A DNA stretch of 64,000 nucleotides, taken from assembly GCA_946902875.1 (NCBI GenBank), contig OX336340.1, positions 7,523,739 to 7,587,738 on the forward strand, in the 5' to 3' direction. Position 1 is the first letter of the stretch; every line of letters starts with the position of its first letter. The DNA is from Nematopogon swammerdamellus. Lineage: Eukaryota; Arthropoda; Insecta; Lepidoptera; Adelidae. The notes below the pieces were generated by a model. That model was not told the origin of the DNA, did no database searches, and saw nothing but the letters and a program-made list of their open reading frames with translations. Both the position numbers and the translations under genes were made by a program. Below are positions 20,801-32,269 of the stretch, in pieces.

Positions 20801-21595
20801 CGCTCGTGCGCCGCATGCAGAACTCCATTTCGGCCCGTACTGTTTCTATGAAGTATCTTTTGTCTCACGCGCCAGCGGTGTTTTGCCGATCCCCATACAT
20901 TCAGTATGGGAGACCCGCGTGCATTTTCGATTGCGCACGGGGCGCGCGTTTACTCGCAAAAAAGTGCCTTGTAATCTATAAAATAAGGTCGAAATCACAT
21001 TCGTATTTCTTTGGAGTACGATCTTTATGGTTTTAATGTAGGTATGTTGTGAGATATTATTTATTTTGAATGAAGTGAATACTTCTCGTGGTATGGTAGT
21101 GCAGCGCACGAGCGCACTTTAGGACCAGCCGCCAGTGCCGTAGGTAGATATACACATACACATCAGCCGAACCTTTTATATTACTGTTCTAACTCTGGCT
21201 GTTTCCAGTCGTGAACACAGTTCAGACATGACACCTGTTCCGACAGGCACTATGTAAAGGGTTGACAACACACGTGCAGACACGCGTGGGTAGTCAACCA
21301 TGGCAGGTTCTGTTATGAATATGTTCAATTGCCTGTAATATTGACTATTATTATTCAGACACTAACGGGCCTAGTGAAAGCTATAACATCTGGAAACGTT
21401 CATCCCATCAACCCGCTGATCTACGAGCGTGGCATGCAGGACCTCGTCGACTGCATGCTCTCCATTGTACCCGAGAAAAGGCCTTCGGTCATGGAGGTGA
21501 TGGGAATGCCAGCAGTGCTGCCCACATTGTATGCAGTCTTCTTGAATACTGGCGACGACACTCTCTTGTATAAAGTATTTGACTGTAAACATTAA
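17812..21595 (+). CDS. Nek8: NEK8-like serine/threonine kinase, kinase domain only
   Basis: Six exons: 17812-17867, 18407-18497, 18906-19076, 19295-19455, 19965-20115, 21359-21595, encoding 288 aa. All kinase landmarks are present: Gly loop GKGTYG (14-19), Lys36 in [16 protein letters not shown] (129-136), DFG (151-153), [11 protein letters not shown] (167-177), [33 protein letters not shown] and GKPY place it closest to NEK8/NEK9. Those relatives continue into RCC1 repeats; this protein stops about 30 residues after the kinase core. Exon 4 to 5 stays in frame only with a GC donor (AG|GCATGT at 19456). NEK8 kinases act at cilia and in mitosis; the role here is inferred. Introns 1 and 5 hold hAT elements. 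Confidence 0.9.
17918..18333. mobile_element. Non-autonomous hAT element with 8-base target duplication
   Basis: The target duplication TGCGTGAA is perfect at 17910-17917 and 18334-18341. The termini are CAGAGGCGGACT and AGTCCGCCCCTG, inverted with one mismatch. The 416-base interior has GGCCGCCCTAGGCC-type subterminal repeats at both ends and no transposase. It lies within intron 1 of the NEK gene. Confidence 0.9.
19640..19920 (+). repeat. Probable dispersed repeat in NEK intron 4
   Basis: ACAGACTTCAAAAAAAGGAG followed by GTCGGAATTTTTTTATG and GATTCTTTTGATG blocks resemble a very common lepidopteran interspersed repeat. No second copy is in the window, so this rests on recognition alone. 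Confidence 0.35.
20177..21137. mobile_element. hAT-like element, 961 bases, 8-base target duplication
   Basis: The target duplication CCGTAGGT is perfect at 20169-20176 and 21138-21145. The termini are CAGTGGCGGCTGGT and ACCAGCCGCCAGTG, inverted with one mismatch. Subterminal GTAGTGCGC/GCGCAC motifs occur on both sides. No transposase ORF is visible, so it is non-autonomous. It lies within intron 5 of the NEK gene. Confidence 0.9.
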
Positions 21596-24500
21596 GCACA
21601 AGCATTGTCTACTGTCTAGTACTGCTTCACCCCTTTCAGTCAGAACTGAACATGACGGAAAGAATGCGTGCTATTCTGTCATACAATTTCGACGACGCCA
21701 CGCGGGCAGCGGCCAATACGCATTTATTTATTTGGAAACGTAACAGCTACAATAATGACAAGTTACAACATACATAATTAAAAACAGTATAGCCAATTAT
21801 AAAGTTTCGCTTTTACAAATTTCAGTTCTATCCTAAACTACAAATAAAGTAAGTAATTACATGGCAAGCGAGCATGAGAGTGGGATAGTGTGTGAATGTG
21901 TGGGTGTGTGTGTGATGTACTAATTTTGGGTTTGCCGTTTAAGAGAGGTTACAATGGATGTATTGGTTCTTATTGGTCACGCACACTATATGATGTAACC
22001 TTTGAATAACTTTTTTTTATATATTTATTTTTTCGGACAATGACATTGATCCCCATGATTTTTTTTATAGGTAAGTTATTCACAATTTATAAATTTAAAT
22101 TATTATTACCTTTGAATTATGTGCAGGAAAGCTTCTTATATTGCGTGAACATAATTCCGTGTTTTGAGAGGGTGAATCTTGTCAAAATTCATATTATACA
22201 GGGTGTCCCAGAAACCGACGATAATCCTTTGACAGGAGATAGGGCTGCTAATTACCTCTCAGAATATCTAATTTTAGGTTTAGTAAAAATGGCTTAGTTT
22301 TTGAGATATTGTCATTTTTGTAAAAATCCAAAATTTTCTCCCTCAGCTCATTTTTTTAAACGCCACAAGTACAAATGTAAGATTTTCTTAAATCTAGTTT
22401 TTGTCAAATATTCCTGAAAAGTAAGGCTTTCACACGGTATAATTTATTTTTTCGTGTTTAATCCTGTTTAGCTGAAAAACGACTTAAGAGCCACATGTTA
22501 AAATTTTTTCAGCATCATCCCTCGAGTTTGGCCCTTCGCGGTGAAAAAAAAAATAACTACACTAAAATGGCATTATGCAACAAAAATACGCCCATCTAAT
22601 GTAGTTTTTAAAATGGTACATCACTTACCGATTTGCCCAATAATTTATGAGATATTGTTATTTAACTGCAAAAGGACATCGGAATTTGATAACTGTTCTA
22701 CCAACTACGAATTGGAATAAAATAAACACTTGAAGTAAATTGGTCTTTATTAACCTGTTAAAGTAGATGTTCAAATTGTTTACCACCTGCACAAATGCGT
22801 GATAGTAAGTAGCCTATAGTTGATGGGAAGAATCAAGCTATCTGTAGATTTTTTTTTATAAAATCGGTTCAGTGGTTCTCGAGTTATAAGCGGACAGACA
22901 GACATACATACACTCAGACCATATAAGGAGCTTTTAGTGTAAGTCAAGGAAATGTTTGTATCCAATACTGTTAATAACAGTTACCTGCCGCTGTCCACTT
23001 TATGGATTAATTTTGTTTTGAAGACATTATGCAGTATTTGTCACTCACTCTATGTAAGTATAACTAGGTATTGCATACATCCATTGACCTAACCTCGTGT
23101 TTTAGGCTAGGTCAGTGCATGTAGCATATTCCTCGCAAATAATAATATTAGTTGATGATTATACAGAAAAAAATGACAATGCACAGCTAGAATATGCATT
23201 GTACTGTGTAGATTTCGTAAGAATTAAAATAAATGTTATATTTTTTGACAATTAAATGTGTACCAATGTGATAAATTTATGACCAATAAAAGACTGAATG
23301 ATTGCTATTTTGGTTGATTTTCTCAGAAAAAAATACTCCCCATATTATGATGCATATATTTGAGGTACACAGGTGACAAACTCAGCACTCGATACACTCT
23401 GTCCCATTGCAAGTACCTAGTAGACGGTTTCAATTGAATTAAGTAATCTGTGCCTGCGTTATTAAGTAATCTGTGCCTACGTTGACTATGACGAAGTATA
23501 ACTAGTACCATGCTAGATTGCATTCCGCTTACAGAATGTTGATCTACTGATCTACATTCTGTAAGCTTTCTATGTAGAAGCTTATAGCCGATCTGGGAAA
23601 GCCTGGGTTCTTGAAGTAACTCGAAGCTGATAAAGTGTAAATAAAATTTCAAAAAGGTGTTGTGTCAACTAAGCTTTTTATAGCTTCACAGAACATATCC
23701 GGGCCCATTGGCAGTAGAGGTGTCAATAGAGGTCGGGACTAGCGAGTGGCCACTCTGTGTAGTTCTTGAGCATGCGTTACGTTCAGCTCTAGCCATTGTC
23801 AGCTAGTCTGCGATGACTAGGATGCGGAGAACCACCAGTCCCGCTCTCGACCTCCCTCTCTCTACCTATCCGTATTCTGTAGTAACGCTTTCGAAGCTCT
23901 CTAAATTTGTATTGATTTTTTAAAATTACACTGGAAATGAGTCGTATAGTTCCAGAACCCGCCAACTCCGTTTTGGACGATTTTACATTAAGATGAAAAA
24001 AACTATACCTCGATAAATAGCCGCCCAATCAAACTACGAGGGAGCTGGAACGAATGATAATTTTTCTTTGCGATTCACTCTGGATTGAATTGTGTTAGGA
24101 ACATAATGTCTAAACAGATAAGTGACAAATTTATTACTTTATTCGAAACTGTTTATAACTAAGTACTTTTTTTAGAGAAATGGATTTGGCGGGTTCTAGA
24201 ACTATACGACTCAAATTACAAATCCACTAAAACCATCCCATCCACGCAAACTTCAAAAAATATAAAAAAATACAAATTAATACCTATATATTTTCTTTGT
24301 ATTAGTCTGCTACTTAAAATTATTTGACAAGAAACTTGTTTTATTTAAATAAGAGAAACATGCAAAATATCACTTAGTACTTCTTTTCCCGACATAAAAT
24401 ATCACAGCATCGTTTTAGTATCACAGGTTTGTGTAGTAGTATCGCTTACTCGGGGCTTTTGGCAAAGAAAAGGCAGAGTACCACAAGGCAGCTTTATTGT

Positions 24501-24789
24501 TTAGTATGCATTCTTTACACCATCATATATGAAACACACTTGTAAACTTAAGGCTAAGTTGGCCGATGATGCAGTTATGGTCGTGTCTGTGGACACACTG
24601 AGAGGCACTATACCCAACAGAAAAAGATATAAACTCATGGCCAAAATGACTTATTGCGAAATTCATAAATGTGAAGATTTCATTCATGCATGACTTACAT
24701 ACAGTTATGATATGAATGATACAATTTTACACATTAATATTAGAGTGACATGTAAATTTGGGCTATTAGTTTTTCTTTTTGCATCAAAT
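21596..24789. other. Intergenic region between convergent NEK and SNRPA1 genes
   Basis: It holds the 3' UTRs of both genes. An AATAAA at about 21843 is a candidate poly-A signal for the NEK gene. GGGTGTCCCAGAAACC at about 22201 and a GACAGACAGACATACATACA tract at 22893 look like repeat ends. Family D recurs at 23690-23755. A direct repeat TAAGTAATCTGTGCCT occurs at 23437 and 23463. No conserved ORF recognised. Confidence 0.5.
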
Positions 24790-27700
24790 TTAGGGCAGTC
24801 CGTTCTGATCTGTATCCATTTCCTCCTCTTCTTCTGAAAAAAAATAAGAAAATACAGATTTTATATTTTTTTCTTTCAAATAGGTGATTTGCTACATCCA
24901 ATAAGATATTTTGAAATAATAAATTAGCTTAAGCTTAAGATAATTACGGCTGCCATTGGTGTGCGGGGGTGCCGCACTGATCGGCTTCTGGCCCGGGATC
25001 TGTCCCGACTGCAGCATCCTCGTGAGGCGTTCAACCTCCTGCAGGGATGAAGCGTTCTTGATGGCTTCCCGGACCTTGTGGATCTCTTGCGGAGTGAGGT
25101 CTGCACATAGATTATACACACGTGTCACTTGTTTATTAACCATAAAGAACACAATCCATTGTACTTATTGCCACAAATGTACGTTCAGTATCGTTCGTCA
25201 TCAGTTTTGTTTTGTCATGGGCACATTGTCTTGTCATTGGGCACAAACAAACATAGGGAAGCACTGGTATGGCACACAGGTAGTTCCAACAGGAACATGG
25301 TGTCTCAGTAACAAGGAATATCACAATATCACCATTCCAAAAATTTGATTAAAATTTACTTTTTACAAGATTTTATTTAACTTCACTTGTTAGTGTGTCG
25401 TCAAATTTTGTAACTGAATTTTAAACCAGTTCCACCCAACCGATTGAGTTGAAATTTTGCACAAACTTTTTGAATACAAATCGAAAACCTAAACTTATTT
25501 TATTTGTTGTAGTACATGGCTAAGGCTCACTTGCACCAACACGAATTTAACTATAAACCAGTTTAACTCGTTAAGCTAGCACCCGTTGTATGTGGGAACC
25601 GCGTTTAAATCCATAACTCGCTACTTAACTCTAAACTCGTGTTGGTGCAAGTGGGCCTTAAATAAACACTTGTTTTTTAAAAAGGTTTTCAGAAAGTTGA
25701 ACAGATAGCTCTGTTCAGAGAACCGGGAAGTCCACTTTTCTCATACACCAGGGGAAGTCTCTTTCCAACCCGTAAATTTTGCACTACCATTTTAAAATTT
25801 TTGTGTGTAAAAGATATTATCAGTCCCTATGTTGTCCTTTTTTCGTTATTTAATTTATTTAAATGAAATATATTTGAAATATATTTCATTTAAAATTAAA
25901 ATTTTCATTTAAAAAAATATATTATAATAATGTGAAAATATGGCAATTTTGGGCCTAACTTTCATATTTTTTATATGTAAAACTATAGAAAAAATAATTA
26001 AAATTAAGACATAACGACACCCAGTAGGCTTTTGTTGATAGCAAAAAAAATATAAGTATCACTGAAATTGAGGAAGAATAAAGACATGAAAAAAGACTTC
26101 GCCTGAATGATGAGATGATTCACAAATATTTTGTGGGCAGTTTGCTTCTGACCTACAGTTGTCCTTTTCACATTCGTGAAGCATTGCGTGGGCAACGACG
26201 CAGCCCACAGCGACAGCAATACAATGAAGGAAATTCAAAATTTGAAAACGGTTGGCAGTACAAGATGCTTTTAAATCTTGCATATCAAATTAGCGGTTTC
26301 GTGGCTTCGCTTTACGGCAGCTCATATCCTATAACCATCCTTAGATATGCCAGAAAATGTCAGTGATATGATAACACCATATGAATTAAATGAGTATCTC
26401 GTCTTATGGATTTTCCATGTTATTGATTAGAATGGATAAGACAGCTACGAAAACTGCACCTTGAAAATCATCTTCAGTGCAAACATTGCCTTATATTCTT
26501 AAAGGATTAATTCATTTGTTGAGGTGCGTGTGTGAAGGAACGTTAATATAAATAAAAAAAACCTACTTGTTGTCTTAGTATCCGGGAGGTTTCCTCCAGG
26601 AACAAAGGTTTTGGCTTTCTTCGAGATCTCTTTTTGCATCTCCTTCCCTTTCTTACTCTTGAACATCGTGTTCGCTTCATCCCTTTCTTTCTGTTTGATT
26701 TTTCGGAAGTCAAGCAGCCGTAGTTCGGGGAATTTGAAAGCCACATATGCTCTGAAACATTGTAAAAAAAAAGTTTATATACGGATGATCAGCCAGAGTG
26801 AAATAAAACCCCAAATAGGTAGAAATAGGCACAAAATAATAAACAATTTTAATAGAAAAGTAGATTAGAGCTTCAATTGAAACACTTTTATGCATCATAT
26901 TTTAAAAATATTCCATATAGGGTGTTAAAAATAGGTTATGGTTATTAAATTTGTATTTATTTGTATTTTAATTCTGGTTCTTAAATTAGGAAATATTTTA
27001 TTGTTAGTTAATTCGAAAGAGCTGTCAAATATGTGTATTAGGTAGGGTAGGCTTAAAATCAGAAGCAATGTTATAATATTGTAAAATCTGCGCCGACATC
27101 CTTTTCAGTCAATCTACCTAAGTTACTGTACCTTATTTATTCTTTTGTAATTTCATACAATGAATGTCTGAAATAAATGTTTTTTTAGTGACCACATCCA
27201 ACACTTTATTCGGAAGAAAATTAGGTTAATATGGTAAATTTTAATATCACAAAAAAAAAACTCATATGTTTTGGTTTTCCTGCAGTTCAAAAAATCCATC
27301 TGTGCTTCTAAATAAGTGAATCCTCACTTGTCTTACTTTATTCTCACTTCGTTTTGTGGGCAATTTAATTGGCTTTCAAGTGCCAATAGAGGTAATTGAT
27401 CTGCTTTCATTATTTTACAAAAATCCCCCCTAATAATCTATTCTCAGGATGCGTTTTGTATAATTTTTTATCACATTAAAAAGGAGTACCTGTAATGTGG
27501 TTTGTTAGCGACAGGATTGTGCATAAGTGAGAGGGTCTTCAGACTGGGCAGCGTGGCAAGAGGGTCCAGGTCCCCCAGCTCCTGCATGTTGTTCCCGGTG
27601 AGCACCAGTGTATCCACGTTAGGAATGTACTGTTCTAGGTTCTCTCCGATTCTCCTGGGAAAATATAAGACGCCACTTGGTGAAGGCAAATTTCGTTATT

Positions 27701-30700
27701 GCCGAATTTACATACACATACAATTACTAACGTTCAAATACTTACACTGTGTCAAATGCTAGAATGCTACATTTACTGTGTTCCATCCAGAGATCCCGCC
27801 CTATCAAATCCCTCAGAGTGTTAGGAAGCACTGGCCATGAGCAGGGTTGCCAGATGGTCCAAATAAAACCAACTATTTATATCAAAGGGAACCTTACATT
27901 TATCAAGTATCTACAAATTTCTCATGAAATATGCGATCAAACGTCCATGTGCATCGTTAGACACCTTATGGCTTGGCGCCGCATGTCGCGCTTTCTATAA
28001 AAAAAAGGCAATTAGTTACGGCGAAAATATAGCATGATCTTCCGAAGAGTATGTTCCCTAGCTCCTGGGTCTCCTGAGGTCTTCAAAAGACGTGTCAATA
28101 TACAGCACACACCGGCCGGCAACAGCGTGCCAAATCTGTATGGATGAAATTTTGCGAAACAGTAAATAAATGTGTGATATGAATGGACTTTAGCAAATAC
28201 CGAACCACTCATAATTTAGTATTTTCGTCATACCGAACACGGGGCTGAAATACTAAACGATGATCCCAACTCAGTCTATCCATGTGAAAGGCAGGTCTGT
28301 CCGTTCGCTAGAACACAGCTATTCAATAGCTCCGTCAGATCATTCTCATTAAAATTCAACAACTATCTTTTTCAACAATATTAAATATGGCCATTGGACT
28401 CACACAATGCGATTATTGTTTAACAGAATGCACTTCAGTCGCTTCAGCAGTGGGAAGCCATCCAGTTTCCTGATGTCGTTGTCTGAGAAATCAATTGTGT
28501 CGAATTGATCCAGAGTTGCTCCAAGATTCTCAATCTGCGGTATTTTGTATCCTGCAAAATTGGAAAATTGGAGTAAAGTTCACAAACTACCGAGATACTA
28601 CTGGAGATACTACTAGAGATCTACGGTCGAACTCAATATATGCAGCAGTATACAGAAATTGTATGGCGAGCGCGCCGTAAGGCAACCGATTCGGTTGTTG
28701 ACTGTACTTGTTGACTGGACCCGACCATAGATCTACTAGGCATAGGACAAAAATAAATTATAACTTAGTTATAAAATAGTTATTAAATTATAAATTAAGT
28801 ATGTGTGAGTGTGATTATAGTCAATTATTATTATAAATGTTTGAGTGTGATCCCGGGAGCATTGGACAAGGTTCCTGGGCATGGTCGTGAGGGGTGCGTG
28901 CAGGGAGAAGCATGGAGCGGCACGCGACGTGCGGCTGAACAGTCTAACCTCGGACGCGCCAGTGACGTGGCGCACGCAACCCCCACGAACTTGCCAGCTT
29001 ACACCTGTGACAGTGGTCTTCGTGATTGTATCTGTTGTTAAGTGTACCTACCGGGAAAGTGCACAGTGCCTTGTGTAAGGGTTGCTCGACCTGCTGCGTC
29101 TACACCCTAGTTGAAGAGGATAGGGCGGAAATGAAGGCTGGGCTGCTGCCCAAGAAGCCTACCCCGCCTGCTCCGACGAATTATTAAGAGGACTTATATT
29201 AATTCCTATTGTTTTAGCATAAATATCTCCATGCAAGCCATTTTGTAGTTCTTTTAATCAAATGTATCAATAATCATATATCATCATCCATAATCATAAA
29301 GGATTATACAATGCTGGTAACTGTAATTGTAATGTACATATGTACGTATTGTTGCATCTGATAAAATAAACAGATGAAAATAGCGAAATAACATTTTTTT
29401 TTTCAAAATTTCTTTGTGCATGGGTCTCGATCCCCCCTTCCTTTCCAGCTCTTACAATATACTATAGCATAAACACAAGTCTAGGTGGAATCGGGGTAGA
29501 GTATCTCATTAACAGTTTTTACATTTTCGTAATGTTAAATTACATAACATTTTCGAATTTGGCACCTTTCGTTAAAGAGTAGGGGTTGTGTTTGGGTTGT
29601 CGCTATCTTATTTAAGACATTTAAAAAACAATTGGGGCAAACTAGCGTAATTTGCGGAAACGAAATTCACTGCCCCGACATAACTTATTCTAATAGCTGC
29701 TCCCTAAAACCAGTAAAACACGAAAAAACAACTCTTTTGAGTTTTAAGTTTCGTTCAGTTCAAATTGCATGCGCCTGAGTGACGAATCAAGTGTTGACTT
29801 CTTCCGCTCTTCGTTGCTTGTGTTGTGTTTACTTTGAACTTCCTATGTGACGAATCGAGTGTCAATTTATTCCGCTCTTCGTTACTTGTGAGTTGTGTTG
29901 TGTGTGCGAACAATGGCTGATCCGCAAGCGGGTCCGTCACGCGATCATCGAGGGGTGTTTGAATTCGATCAGGACGTTAACGAAGAGGTCGTACTTCAGG
30001 ACATTGACCAGTTTCATAATGGCCAGTGCATCTCCCGGTCCACCATCACTTACTGGTATAGCTGCTGTGGTGAGACATTAATTATTTACCAGTTGGCTAA
30101 GCAAGATTACGTCTGCAAGATCGGTGGTCCGGGGAAAGTCGTCCAAATCGACGATCATCACCAGGAAGACGGCAGCTTAACTGACTTTATAGTGGAGTAC
30201 CAGTGGCGGAGAGCAGTGAGCCGAGGGAAAAAGGACCATTTATTGCTGCACCCTACGTGTACGGTGTAAATAGGCGATGAGCGGTGTGTGTTAAGAACAG
30301 ATTTTGTTTTATTAAGTATATATATTTTTTTTTTGGTGTAGTGGTGCGGAACCGTGGTACGTAGCGGCTGTTTGTATTTATCCTCATCTGCACAGCTTCC
30401 GGCCGCTAAGCTTAGGTAAGCGTTATTTTGTGTCGTTACTTTTAAGCTAAGTTCACAACACTACCCTTAAAATCTACCCTTAAATCGAAGTACGACATGG
30501 AGGTCCCCGAATTTTATTTCTTGAAAAAATATGTGAAATGGTTTATTTATAGAAGACGCGGAGCGCAGATATGAGCTGATTCGAGTTATTGAACATGACG
30601 CCCCCCCCCCCCCCCCTCCCTCATGCCCGCGGGGCGAAAGCTACTAATCCCGCACTCCCCCCAGTGGTAACTCCAAGGGTTAACGTGCCAAAAGCGTTTA

Positions 30701-30934
30701 TTGGTCTAGCTTCATTATTTTACTATATGTTTGAGTTTATGTCAAGAATGCCAGCAAAAATGCCTGGAAGTCAGCATCGATCGGCATTTTATAGCTCAAT
30801 CAGGTTAACTAAAACAACCATACAAACCCAAAACATAACCTCAAATACTAACCGCGTAGGTCGAGTTCCCGGTCGCGGCAAGGGTTCATGTACTGCATGG
30901 AACTCTGGATAAGCTCGCTCGATAGTTTCACCAT
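24790..30934 (-). CDS. SNRPA1: U2 small nuclear ribonucleoprotein A' (SNRPA1)
   Basis: Six exons: 30934-30853, 28551-28404, 27654-27490, 26751-26567, 25100-24948, 24833-24790; 258 aa against about 255 in vertebrates. U2A' pairs with U2B'' and binds stem-loop IV of U2 snRNA in the spliceosome. Signature text in order: MVKLSSELIQSSMQYMNPCR, RDRELDLRGYKIPQIENL, IDFSDNDIRKLDGFPLLKRL (leucine-rich repeats), LVLTGNN, NKPHYRAYVAFKFPELRLLD, KIKQKERDEA, RLTRMLQSGQIPG, ending in an acidic EEEEMDTDQNGLP tail. All splice phases agree. The donor after residue 27 is GTTAGT and that before the last exon is GTAATT. Intron 1 (2.3 kb) contains a Merlin-like remnant on the opposite strand. Confidence 0.96.
25521..25660. 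mobile_element. Short MITE, TA target, about 22-base inverted ends
   Basis: The ends AAGGCTCACTTGCACCAACA and TGTTGGTGCAAGTGGGCCTT are inverted with one mismatch and bounded by TA on both sides. The interior of about 95 bases repeats GTTTAA/TTAAAC motifs. Size and TA duplication suggest a Tc1/mariner-type non-autonomous element. It lies in a SNRPA1 intron. Confidence 0.85.
29760..29892. repeat. Diverged direct repeat, unit about 70 bases
   Basis: GTGACGAATCAAGTGTTGAC followed by TTCCGCTCTTCGTTGCTTGT is repeated as GTGACGAATCGAGTGTCAAT followed by TTCCGCTCTTCGTTACTTGT. It lies directly upstream of the Merlin-like ORF and may be its subterminal repeat. Confidence 0.8.
29913..30269 (+). pseudogene. 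Merlin-like (IS1595/ISXO2-type) transposase, internally deleted
   Basis: Open frame of 118 codons starting MADPQAGPSRDH. SRSTITYWYSCC, then KIGGPGKVVQIDD, then LTDFIVEYQWRR correspond to the helix-turn-helix side, the first catalytic Asp region, and the extreme C-terminus of Merlin-family transposases. Everything between VQIDD and LTDF, including the remaining DDE/DDN catalytic residues, is missing, although the frame stays open. It is therefore a non-autonomous deletion derivative rather than an active gene. It lies antisense within SNRPA1 intron 1. Confidence 0.65.
30601..30616. repeat. Poly-C run of 16
   Basis: A homopolymer of C in SNRPA1 intron 1, about 240 bases downstream (on the minus strand) of the first exon. 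Its length may be unreliable. Confidence 0.95.
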
Positions 30935-31198
30935 TGTAGTGATATACTGTGATGATTGATGACACAAATTATTATATCAACGCGAACTGAAATCCACACC
31001 GCAACACAACAATGCGCTGCGCAAAGACGAGACGATGCGCTCGGTAATCTGTGCGCTCATTTAACAATACTCTACGCGCTCGCCAGTGTTGCCAACTTTT
31101 TTCTAGCTCGCCCACCAGATGCGCCAGTCGAAACCACCAGAATTTCCCCAGATTTTCAGAAATACTCAAAAATAAAAAATTATAATAACAATCGAACC

Positions 31199-31255
31199 CT
31201 AGAGTTGAAGGCGGTCGGTTATTTTTGCTTGCATTAGCACCGCCTTCAACTCTAG
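31199..31255. repeat. Perfect 17-base-pair hairpin
   Basis: CTAGAGTTGAAGGCGGT at 31199-31215 and ACCGCCTTCAACTCTAG at 31239-31255, with a 23-base loop. A third partial copy, TTTTGAAGGCGGTTTTT, is at about 31283. Probably a terminal inverted repeat of a small element. Confidence 0.85.
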
Positions 31256-31354
31256 CGTTAGATTTTTTTTATTCCATAAATTTTTGAAGGCGGTTTTTAT
31301 ATTTTTTTAAATAGTTTTTTATTTCACAGTTTTTTTTTTAGTAATTTTTTGCTA

Positions 31355-31579
31355 ATGTACTCGGCGGAATCGCTTTCCAATCCGATCGTGACCAAATTGA
31401 AATGGGACCACAAGGGCAGCACCAGCTTTAAAATAAAAAAAAACATTCAAAATCGATTCACCCAGTCGAAAGTTCTGTCTGAAGTTACAAAAATTCCGGT
31501 TTTTGAGGCTGTGTCTGGTATTCAGAATAATGAAAAACCGGACAAACGTCCTTTTCAGGATCTTCAAATAAAAGGGTAG
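31355..31579 (+). CDS. Unrecognised 74-codon ORF, possible single exon or element remnant
   Basis: An ATG at 31355 opens MYSAESLSNPIVTKLKWDHK and continues in frame to a TAG at 31577-31579. Composition is protein-like (charged and balanced) rather than low-complexity. A potential splice donor GG|GTAGGTA overlaps the stop, so it could be a first exon. I recognise no family. The minus strand just beyond (31850-31990) shows NDELLHTFPKDLLNKIL followed by stops, which looks like a transposase tail, so this may be part of an old mobile element. Confidence 0.25.
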   Translation: MYSAESLSNPIVTKLKWDHKGSTSFKIKKNIQNRFTQSKVLSEVTKIPVFEAVSGIQNNEKPDKRPFQDLQIKG

Positions 31580-31626
31580 GTACGATCATTTCCAAACAAA
31601 TCAATTTAGTATACTCATTTTATATC

Positions 31627-31775
31627 CTTTATTTCACATATTGAAAATTTTACATTAATTTTATATATATTATACAAAAAAGTAATAAAAATACACAAAA
31701 TTAATATAAAAATTAAATACGGTAATACCGCCGGCGCGGCGGGAGACAAGCCTCCAAGCACGCCGGCGGGTGCAA
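31627..31775. repeat. Dispersed repeat family G, copy 2 (reverse of 16457-16620)
   Basis: CTTTATTTCACATATTG through AAAATTTTACATTAATTTTA to GGTAATACCGCCGGC and AAGCACGCCGGCGGGTG. It is the reverse complement of copy 1 over about 150 bases. Confidence 0.75.
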
Positions 31776-32269
31776 TTAATTATTATCAATCACAGAACAC
31801 ATGGTTGCATACAAAATAATATTACTAAAATAACAATAATTGAGATAAGTGTTCTTCTGAAGAAGAAAGCGTCTCAGCTTCTTCGCATGAAATATGTGCA
31901 GCATTAAACACATTTGGTTAAAATTTTGTTTAACAGATCCTTGGGGAAAGTGTGCAACAATTCATCATTTTAAACACTAAATTTTTTGCACAACCACTAA
32001 AAAAATCTGATCAAACCACCATACTCAGCACTAGACCCTAGATCGCAAATTTGGCCACCAGACGGGATTCCAAACCACCAGATCTAGTGGCGCTAGCACT
32101 AAGTTGGCAACACTGGCGCTCGCTCACACTCTATTGCACTCTATGGATGCGCTTGCTTGCTTGTTACGGGTTTGACACCTGACAGCTCGACAGCTCTGGC
32201 TGGCTGATCCTGCGCCTCCTCCTACGCTCCTTTCGGAAACACTCGGGTTGACTCGGCTCGAAAGCGAAC

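Noticed and set aside
22200..22700. Intact transposon suggested by ACAGGGTGTCCCAGAAACC
   Set aside because: The start looks like a common repeat end, but I could not find a matching opposite end or any coding remnant.
28613..28740. Possible MITE with AGATCTAYGGTCG inverted ends
   Set aside because: Only about 15 bases match loosely and no target duplication could be seen.
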